A DNA stretch of 64,000 nt, taken from NCBI RefSeq assembly GCF_900101045.1, contig NZ_FNFN01000006.1, positions 372,001 to 436,000 on the forward strand, written 5' to 3'. The stretch is from Nocardioides sp. YR527. GTDB lineage: Bacteria; Actinomycetota; Actinomycetes; Propionibacteriales; Nocardioidaceae. Shown here piece by piece: positions 58,095 to 64,000 of this stretch. The notes below the pieces were generated by a model, which saw only the letters and a list, made by a program, of their open reading frames with translations, made no database searches and was not told the DNA's origin. The translations under genes and the position numbers were made by a program. Position 1 is the stretch's first letter, and the number at the start of each line of letters is the position of its first letter.

Positions 58095-59677
58095 TGGGAT
58101 ACGCGCGAGCTCATGGCGTCGCCCTTCGGGGCGCGGTCGGTCATCTGGTCGACGTGCAGGCCGATGTCTCCCCGGGTCTGGTCGGAGTGACGCTGGTCGG
58201 GCGTGCCGACAGCGTGCTGGCCGAGGGGCGCGACCGGGTGCGGATGGCGATCATCAACTCAGACCTCGAATGGCCCGCGACCAAGCGGATCACGGTGCTG
58301 CTCTCACCGGCCGACCTGCCGAAGGGCGGGTCTCATTACGACCTCGCGATGGCGTTGGCGATCCTCGCGGCCGGTGGCGAGCTCGAGACGACCGGGCTGG
58401 AACGCACGGTCTTCATCGGTGAGCTGGCGCTCGACGGTGGGCTGCGGCCGACCTCCGGTGTGCTCCCGATGGTGCTCGCCGCCTCCCACGCCGGGATCGC
58501 TCGGGTGGTGGTGCCGGAGCCGCAGGTGGCGGAGGCGCGGATGGTGCCAGGGATGGAGATCTTGGGGTTCCGGTCGCTGGGCCAAGTGGTCGCCGAGCTG
58601 CGCGGCGAGCCGGTGCCCGACGCGCCGCCGGTCGCGACCGGCACCGGCGGCAGCCTGCTCGGCTGGCGGGGTGATCGCAGGCTCGACGACATGGACATGT
58701 CGGACCTTCGTGGCATGCCCGAGACCCGCTATGCGGTCGAGGTCGCGGCCGCCGGCGGACACCACCTGCTGCTCAAGGGACCGAAGGGCTGCGGGAAGAC
58801 CTCGATCGCCGAGCGGATCCCGACGATCCTGCCCGATCTCTCCCGTGAGGAGTCATTGGAGGTGATGGCGGTGCAGTCGCTGGCCGGGGTGCTCGACGTC
58901 GACCGAGGGCTGCTGACCCGGCCGCCGTTCGCGGCCCCGCACCACGACGCCTCCAAACCCGGGATCGTCGGCGGTGGCACGGGCAGAGTCCGTCCGGGCC
59001 AGGTCTCGCTGTCCCACGCCGGCGTTCTCTTCCTCGACGAGTTCCCGTTGTTCAAGAGCGACGTCATCGAGTGCCTGCGCGAGCCGCTGGAGAGCGGCGA
59101 CATCACGGTGTCGCGAGGCGAGGAGTCGGTGACGCTGCCGGCGCGGGCCCTGGTCGTGCTCGCCGCCAACCCGTGCCCGTGCGGCAACTTCGACGCCTCG
59201 GTCACCAAGGACGGTTGCATCTGCCGGTCCAACGAGCGCCAGTCCTACGAGCGGAAGGTCTCCGGACCGATCACGGACCGCATCGACATCATCCGTACGC
59301 TGCGGCCGATGTCCGAGCAGAACCACGACCCGTGGGGCTCGGAGACCAGCGCCGACATCCGTGAACGGGTCACCGCTGCCAGGCGCCGTCAGCGCGAGCG
59401 CTACGCCGACTTCGGCTGGCGGCTCAACGGACAGGCCAGCGGGATCGCGCTGCGCGACAACTGGCCGCTGCCCCCATCGGCCGAAGCGCTCATCGACTCG
59501 CGCATCTTCTCCGGCGCCCTGACCCGTCGCGGCGCGGTGCGCGTCCATCGCCTCGCGTGGACGGTCGCCGACCTCGCCGGGGTCGACTGGCCGGGGGTCA
59601 CCGAGACCGAGACGGCCCTCGCGCTGCGCAACGGCGGCTCGCTCACGGTATCGGCGTTCGAGGGGAGGTCGGCATGA
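58094..59677 (+). CDS. comM: YifB/ComM-type AAA+ ATPase (Mg-chelatase-like)
   Basis: A 527-residue helicase-like protein that promotes branch migration in natural transformation. The N-terminal lon-like domain has VDVQADVSPGLVGVTLVG. The AAA+ core has LLLKGPKGCGKTSIAERI (Walker A), FLDEFPLF (Walker B) and PCPCGNF (zinc-like Cys block). The C-terminal Mg-chelatase domain ends the protein. It overlaps yraN by one base and dprA by 4, forming a competence-like operon. Confidence 0.94.
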   Translation: MGYARAHGVALRGAVGHLVDVQADVSPGLVGVTLVGRADSVLAEGRDRVRMAIINSDLEWPATKRITVLLSPADLPKGGSHYDLAMALAILAAGGELETTGLERTVFIGELALDGGLRPTSGVLPMVLAASHAGIARVVVPEPQVAEARMVPGMEILGFRSLGQVVAELRGEPVPDAPPVATGTGGSLLGWRGDRRLDDMDMSDLRGMPETRYAVEVAAAGGHHLLLKGPKGCGKTSIAERIPTILPDLSREESLEVMAVQSLAGVLDVDRGLLTRPPFAAPHHDASKPGIVGGGTGRVRPGQVSLSHAGVLFLDEFPLFKSDVIECLREPLESGDITVSRGEESVTLPARALVVLAANPCPCGNFDASVTKDGCICRSNERQSYERKVSGPITDRIDIIRTLRPMSEQNHDPWGSETSADIRERVTAARRRQRERYADFGWRLNGQASGIALRDNWPLPPSAEALIDSRIFSGALTRRGAVRVHRLAWTVADLAGVDWPGVTETETALALRNGGSLTVSAFEGRSA

Positions 59678-60846
59678 CCGCGGCGCCCGTCGCACCGCCC
59701 TTCACCGACCTCGAGCGCGAGCGCCTGGCCCGGATCGCGCTGACCCAGCTGATCGAGCCCGGCACCCCGCTGCTCGACACCTGCATCGTGGGATCCACCG
59801 CGACCGAGGTCTACCAGCGCTTTGCGGAGGAGGATCCCGAGCTCGGCGACGACGGCCTCGAAGCGAGGCTGCGGTTGGCCCAGATCCACCCCGACCGCGA
59901 CCTGGAGCGCGCGACCAACGCCGGGTTCCGCTACGTCATCCCAGGCGACGAGGAGTGGCCCGCTCAGGTCCAGCGGCTCGCCGGGCAGGAGCCGCTTCAA
60001 TACCGCACCGGCACGCCGCTCGGTCTGTGGGTGCGCGGGCCGCTTCTGCTCAGCGACCTCGACCGGTCGGTCGCCATCGTCGGGTCCCGGGACGCGACCG
60101 CCTACGGCGCCGACGCCGCGGCACGGATCGCGGCAGATCTCGCGGTCAACGACTTCGTGACGGTCTCCGGGGCAGCGGTCGGCATCGACGCGGCCGCTCA
60201 CCGGGGCGCGCTCACCGGGCCGCCAGGGAGCACCGTCGCCGTGCTCGCGGGTGGCGTCGACGTTCCCTACCCGCTGCGCCACCGGCGCCTGATCGACGCG
60301 ATCGCCGAGAGCGGAGCGGTGATCTCGGAGATCGCGCCCGGGTTCCCCGTAACCCGCTATCGATTCCTCTCCCGCAACAGGATCATCGCGGCCCTCGCGC
60401 GGGGCACCGTGGTCGTCGAGGCCGCAGCGCGCAGCGGCTCCCTCAACACCTCACACTGGGCCTACAGCATCAACACGCCCGTGATGGCGGTGCCGGGTCA
60501 GGTGGGTGCGATGACCTCGGTCGGCACTCACGAGCTGGTCCGCAGCGGGAAGGGCGTCCTGGTGACCGACGGTCTCGACGTGCGCGAGCTCGTCGGCGAC
60601 ATGGGCGAGGCGGTCCCCGAGGAACCCCGGGGCCCCGTACGCCGCCGCGACTCGCTCACCTCTGTCGAGAAGCAGGTCCTCGACGCCGTGCCGGTGGGCA
60701 GCCCATCCTCACAGCTCGCGATCGCGAGATCCGCCTGCCTGCACCCGAAGACGGCCGGCACCGCGCTGTCGCGACTCGAAGCGCTCGGTCTTGCCGAGCG
60801 GTTCCCTGACGGGTGGCAGCTGGCCCCGGGCGCGGCTCGCACATGA
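59674..60846 (+). CDS. dprA: DNA-processing protein DprA
   Basis: A 390-residue protein that loads RecA on single-stranded DNA. The Rossmann-like core includes VAIVGSRDATAYGADAA, VSGAAVGIDAAAHRGAL, LAGGVDVPYPLRHRRL and EAAARSGSLNT. A C-terminal winged-helix domain spans about 330-385. It overlaps comM and xerC by 4 bases each. Competence itself is not shown by its presence. Confidence 0.95.
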   Translation: MTAAPVAPPFTDLERERLARIALTQLIEPGTPLLDTCIVGSTATEVYQRFAEEDPELGDDGLEARLRLAQIHPDRDLERATNAGFRYVIPGDEEWPAQVQRLAGQEPLQYRTGTPLGLWVRGPLLLSDLDRSVAIVGSRDATAYGADAAARIAADLAVNDFVTVSGAAVGIDAAAHRGALTGPPGSTVAVLAGGVDVPYPLRHRRLIDAIAESGAVISEIAPGFPVTRYRFLSRNRIIAALARGTVVVEAAARSGSLNTSHWAYSINTPVMAVPGQVGAMTSVGTHELVRSGKGVLVTDGLDVRELVGDMGEAVPEEPRGPVRRRDSLTSVEKQVLDAVPVGSPSSQLAIARSACLHPKTAGTALSRLEALGLAERFPDGWQLAPGAART

Positions 60847-61838
60847 GGACTGGGCAAAACACCTATCCTGGCTCGGTGAGCGCTGATCCCGACGGGGACC
60901 CGGAAGGCGGGTCCACGGAAGCGGAGCTCCCCGAGGTCTACGCCGCGCTGCTCGGGGACTACGAGCGACACCTCTCCGCCGAACGCGGCCTCTCCGACCA
61001 CACGGTCCGGGCCTATGTGGGCGACATCCGCAGCCTCCTCGACCACGCCGGCCGGATGGGCCGCACCGAGCCCGAGGCGATCGACCTGCGCACGCTGCGC
61101 AGCTGGCTGGCCAAGCAGCAGACGACCGGCCACTCACGTACGACCCTGGCCCGGAGGGCCACCGCGGCCCGGGTCTTCTGCGGATGGCTGGTCCGAACCG
61201 GCCGGGCGCCGGTCGATGCCGGTGCCGCGCTCGGCTCGCCCAAGGCCCACCGCACGCTTCCGCCGGTACTGCGCCCCGACGAGGTCGAGTCCCTCATCGC
61301 CGCTGCCATCACCGCGGCCGAGGACGGCACGCCGGTGGGGATGCGCGACATCGCCCTGCTCGAGATGCTCTACGCGACCGGCGCCCGCGTCGGAGAGCTC
61401 GTCGGCCTCGACCTGGGCGATGTCGACTACGAGCGCCGGGTCATCCGGGTGCTCGGCAAGGGTCGCAAGGAGCGGATGGTGCCCTTCGGGGGCCCCGCGG
61501 TGCGGGCGCTCGACCGGTGGGTCGTCCGTGGCCGCCCGCAGCTGGTCACCGAGTCCTCGGGCCCGGCCCTGTTCCTCGGCGCTCGTGGCGGCCGGCTCGA
61601 CCAGCGCGCCGTACGCACCCTCGTCCACCGCCGCCTCGCGGACGTCCCCGGCGCCCCTGACCTCGGCCCCCACGGGCTGCGCCACAGCACCGCCACCCAT
61701 CTCCTCGAGGGTGGCGCCGATCTGCGCTCGGTCCAAGAGCTCCTCGGCCACGCGAGCCTGGCCACCACCCAGATCTACACCCACGTCAGCAGCGACCGGC
61801 TCCGCAAGGCCTACCGCCAGGCCCACCCCCGCGCCTGA
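60843..61838 (+). CDS. xerC: Tyrosine recombinase XerC
   Basis: A 331-residue site-specific recombinase that resolves chromosome dimers with XerD. The SAM-like N-terminal domain is followed by the catalytic domain with R182 (ATGARVGEL), GKGRKER (Lys), H277-R280 (HGLRH), H303 (LLGHAS) and nucleophile Y312 (QIYTHV). ATG 60843 overlaps dprA; a GTG at 60876 would give the usual 320 residues and is plausible. Confidence 0.94.
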   Translation: MRTGQNTYPGSVSADPDGDPEGGSTEAELPEVYAALLGDYERHLSAERGLSDHTVRAYVGDIRSLLDHAGRMGRTEPEAIDLRTLRSWLAKQQTTGHSRTTLARRATAARVFCGWLVRTGRAPVDAGAALGSPKAHRTLPPVLRPDEVESLIAAAITAAEDGTPVGMRDIALLEMLYATGARVGELVGLDLGDVDYERRVIRVLGKGRKERMVPFGGPAVRALDRWVVRGRPQLVTESSGPALFLGARGGRLDQRAVRTLVHRRLADVPGAPDLGPHGLRHSTATHLLEGGADLRSVQELLGHASLATTQIYTHVSSDRLRKAYRQAHPRA

Positions 61839-61860
61839 CCCGCCGAGACGTCACCCGCGT

Positions 61861-61968
61861 CGCCCGAGTCGGCAGTTGTGGTGGCCGAAACCGTGGTTGC
61901 GGGTGGCGGAACTCGACTTTCGTGGCCCACAACTCAATTCTCGGCCGCCACAATCGCCGACTCGGCGG
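61861..61968. repeat. Inverted repeat after xerC, GCCGAGTCGGC-related
   Basis: A 28-base left arm (61861-61888) pairs with 61941-61968 with about four mismatches around a 52-base loop. The arm ends resemble the stems at 11813 and 37289. One copy of the 9905 tandem unit abuts it on the left. Confidence 0.7.
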
Positions 61969-62045
61969 GGCCTACGCCAGATCGCGTACGCAGTCACCGC
62001 GGTCGCGCGGACGCCGGGACGGCGGTGCCCGGCCAGTCTGAGGGC

Positions 62046-62651
62046 ATGACCAGGAACTCGATGTCGAACAGGCCGGCGCGGCTGCGGCCCGGCGTACGCA
62101 AGGCAGTGCCCGTGCTCCATCTCCTCGGGGTGGGAGCTTGGCTCGGCATCGACGTGGTGGTCGGCATCATGGCCGCGGTCGGCTCGGGATCAGGCGACGC
62201 CGCCGACCGTGGTCTGGCGCTGCAGGTGATCGGCACCTATCTCGCGGGCCCGATGCTCGCGGCGGGGCTGATCGTGCTGGCGACCGGGGCGGTGCTCGGC
62301 TGGGGGAGCAAGTGGGGGCTGGTGCGGTTCTGGTGGGTCGCGGTGAAGCTGGTCGTCAATATCGTGCTGGTGGCGCTGATCCTCTTCGTCCTGATGCCGG
62401 GCATGGAGCAGGTGCGGATCATCGGCGAGGTCCTGACCGCGACCGGCGAGCTGACAGGAGACGTCAGCAACCTTCGGTTCCCACCGGCCGTTTCGCTGAC
62501 CGCCCTCACGATCGCCGTCGTCTTGTCCGTCTACAAACCCTGGGGACGGACGCGGTTCGGTGAGTCGGGCTACCTGACCGGGTCGCTGCGCCAGAGGGGG
62601 AGGAGCCGGACCGGCTCCGGCGCGTCGACGAGCAGCAGAGGGTCGAGGTAG
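62046..62651 (+). CDS. DUF2269-like integral membrane protein
   Basis: A 201-residue membrane protein with about four hydrophobic segments (LHLLGVGAWLGIDVVVGIM, PMLAAGLIVLATGAVLG, LVVNIVLVALILFVLM, VSLTALTIAVVLSVY). It resembles the DUF2269 family and has no known role. The C-terminal 27 residues (RQRGRSRTGSGAST...) are antisense to the peptidase gene end: the two genes overlap tail to tail by 82 bases. Confidence 0.65.
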   Translation: MTRNSMSNRPARLRPGVRKAVPVLHLLGVGAWLGIDVVVGIMAAVGSGSGDAADRGLALQVIGTYLAGPMLAAGLIVLATGAVLGWGSKWGLVRFWWVAVKLVVNIVLVALILFVLMPGMEQVRIIGEVLTATGELTGDVSNLRFPPAVSLTALTIAVVLSVYKPWGRTRFGESGYLTGSLRQRGRSRTGSGASTSSRGSR

Positions 62652-63193
62652 ACATCGTCCGCGTTGCGGATCCAGCCCCAGTGCAGGCAGGCGGCCGGGA
62701 AGCAGTGGGAGCCGGCGATACCGAGCCGGCCCAACGGCGCTCCGGTCGCGACCGGGTCGCCGACGGCCACGGTGGCCGCGACCGGCTCATAGGTGGTCCG
62801 CGTGGCTCCGTGATCGACAGTCACCACCGCCTTGCCGGCGATCAGTCCGACGAAGGCGACCGTCCCGGCCATCGCGGCGCGTACGACCGCGCCTGGAGAC
62901 CCGGCCAGGTCCACGCCGCGATGACCCGAACCCCACGGGGCATCTGGCGGGTCGAAGCGGCGTACGACCTCCGGCTGGGGTGCCAGCGGCCATACGCCTC
63001 GGGGGACCTCCTCGGCTTCTCCGACCGGGCTCGGACCCTCGCCGTGACCCACGGCCCCGCCCAGCGCGGCGCCGGACGGCGCCACCTCGGCACGTGGCGT
63101 TCCGAGGGCTGGGCTTGCCGGGGCGATGAGGACGACGAGGAACAGGGCCGCGACGAGGGCGCGGGCCCGGTCGGAGAGGCGGTACGAGGTCAT
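62570..63193 (-). CDS. Secreted M23-family metallopeptidase
   Basis: A 207-residue exported protein with a signal peptide (about 1-32, RARALVAALFLVVLIAPASPA). The M23 (LytM-like) domain has the first zinc motif HRGVDLAG (His, Asp). ACLHWGWIR stands for the HxH block: Cys replaces the first His, a change I recall in several actinobacterial EnvC-like proteins. It may be a peptidoglycan hydrolase or an inactive regulator. ATG 63193 starts just before the signal peptide. It is conserved next to rpsB in actinobacteria. Confidence 0.85.
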   Translation of the reverse strand: MTSYRLSDRARALVAALFLVVLIAPASPALGTPRAEVAPSGAALGGAVGHGEGPSPVGEAEEVPRGVWPLAPQPEVVRRFDPPDAPWGSGHRGVDLAGSPGAVVRAAMAGTVAFVGLIAGKAVVTVDHGATRTTYEPVAATVAVGDPVATGAPLGRLGIAGSHCFPAACLHWGWIRNADDVYLDPLLLVDAPEPVRLLPLWRSDPVR

Positions 63194-63615
63194 GACGAGC
63201 AGACAACCCCGGATAGAGGACCCGCACAACGAGCGTCGTACGTCCTGTGGACAACCCCGTCCCGAGACACCCCTGTGGACACTGATCGGCCCGCGCCGGA
63301 GCTGGTCACGGAGGATTGGCCCGAGAACCCGGTCGGCGGCTAGTCTTGGACCGGCAGCCCCCTGTGGGCTGACTTCGCACGCCAGCAGACCGCGACGGTG
63401 CCTCGCTCCGAGACACCGGTCGCCCGCGGGCGCGGCCCTCAGTCCCGAGCAGCATGCTCAGGTCGGACCGCGCGCAGGCGTCAGGGCCCATCACCACCGA
63501 TGGGCGCGAAACTGAAAACCGACCGGCTCGCGCCAACACCCGCCCGACCTCGAGAAACGCAAGGTCGAGCCACCAGCGGTGCACGCGCGGGCCACCACCT
63601 AGGAGAAAAAACATC
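63194..63615 (+). promoter_or_regulatory. Divergent promoter region and rpsB leader
   Basis: This 422-base non-coding stretch separates the peptidase from rpsB. TTGGCC (63316) and TAGTCT (63341) could form a promoter with a long spacer, and the same TAGTCT-TGG string precedes ffh. A 7-bp hairpin GCCCATC/GATGGGC lies at 63486-63505, and CGACCT/AGGTCG pair near 63550. TGTGGACAA near 63246 equals a DnaA box. GGAGAAAAAA lies before ATG 63616. I see no gene in it. Confidence 0.5.
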
Positions 63616-64000
63616 ATGGCAGTCGTGACCATGCGCCAGCTCCTCGAGAGCGGCGTCCACTTCGGACACCAGACCCGTCGCTGGAACCCGAAGATGAAGC
63701 GGTTCATCCTCACCGACCGCAACGGCATCTACATCATCGACCTGCAGCAGTCGCTGGCCTACATCGACCGCAGCTACGCCTTCATCAAGGAGACCGTGGC
63801 CAAGGGCGGGACGATCATGTTCGTCGGCACCAAGAAGCAGGCCCAGGAGGCCATCGCCGAGCAGGCGACCCGCGTCGGCATGCCCTACGTCAACCAGCGC
63901 TGGCTCGGCGGCATGCTCACCAACTTCCAGACCGTGCACCAGCGGATCAACCGCCTCAAGGAGCTCGACGAGGTCAACTTCGACGACGTCGCCGGCTCGG
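63616..64000 (+). CDS. rpsB: 30S ribosomal protein S2 (5' part)
   Basis: The first 128 residues of S2, cut by the window end. MAVVTMRQLLESGVHFGHQT and RWLGGMLTNFQTVHQRI are universal S2 blocks. S2 binds the 30S body and helps recruit S1 where present. A good ribosome site (AGGAGA) precedes the ATG. tsf is expected downstream, outside the window. Confidence 0.97.
   Translation, partial: MAVVTMRQLLESGVHFGHQTRRWNPKMKRFILTDRNGIYIIDLQQSLAYIDRSYAFIKETVAKGGTIMFVGTKKQAQEAIAEQATRVGMPYVNQRWLGGMLTNFQTVHQRINRLKELDEVNFDDVAGS

Noticed and set aside
1..64000. tRNA, rRNA or transposable elements
   Set aside because: I looked through the intergenic stretches for tRNA T-arm patterns, rRNA blocks and transposase motifs and found none that I could support.

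Overview
The window is a very GC-rich chromosomal segment of an actinobacterium, most likely Nocardioides or a close relative in the Nocardioidaceae. The evidence is frequent GTG and TTG starts, short ATGA overlaps, a mycothiol-type maleylpyruvate isomerase family protein, GlnR-type nitrogen boxes, and the actinobacterial order rpsP-khpA-rimM-trmD ... rplS-lepB-rnhB-DUF2469-yraN-comM-dprA-xerC-rpsB. No tRNA, rRNA, CRISPR array, transposase or phage gene was recognised.

Region 1 (1-14 kb) is mainly surface-glycan functions: an RsbW-like ATPase, a GT4 and a GT2 glycosyltransferase, an OafA-type acyltransferase with an SGNH domain, a thioesterase and a 1048-residue multidomain glycosyltransferase. 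A 21-bp tandem repeat follows, then an MDMPI-like protein, a FUSC-like exporter, and a minus-strand pair (GT2 glycosyltransferase, methyltransferase). A similar glycosyltransferase/methyltransferase pair sits at 35.7-38.4 kb.

Region 2 (14-35.5 kb) starts with ftsY and then holds about 20 kb of plus-strand accessory genes. These are two ROK regulators, a secreted PQQ-type sugar dehydrogenase with a PKD domain, a CUT2 sugar ABC transporter, a Gfo/Idh/MocA oxidoreductase, a secreted ThuA protein, and a complete ebo-like cluster: inositol-phosphate-synthase homologue, EboC, TIM-barrel isomerase, EboA, EboB, EboE, EboF. Two more TIM-barrel isomerases follow, one with a Tat signal. The ebo genes are mostly translationally coupled. 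A myo-inositol-phosphate-synthase-type protein takes the place of the usual dehydroquinate-synthase-like cyclase EboD. The block looks like a pathway that takes up and oxidises a sugar or glycoside and builds or moves a prenyl/cyclitol-type metabolite of unknown structure.

Region 3 (38.4-64 kb) is mostly housekeeping. Two P-II genes, glnD and ffh come first, followed by GrpB, a NYN protein, a secreted GH3 beta-glucosidase, a double-FHA trypsin-like protease and an amidohydrolase. Then come the translation and secretion genes rpsP to rpsB. amtB lies between trmD and rplS together with a fic gene. Both the P-II operon and the displaced amtB carry GlnR-like boxes with identical spacing. trmD is fused to a GNAT acetyltransferase domain.

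Regulatory sequence is unusually readable. There are two GlnR-like boxes, three CRP/GlxR-like sites (before the PQQ dehydrogenase, the second ROK gene and the GH3 gene) and a CebR-like operator before GH3. There are also several large inverted repeats: one is a perfect 69-bp palindrome, and one REP-like element lies in frame inside eboA.
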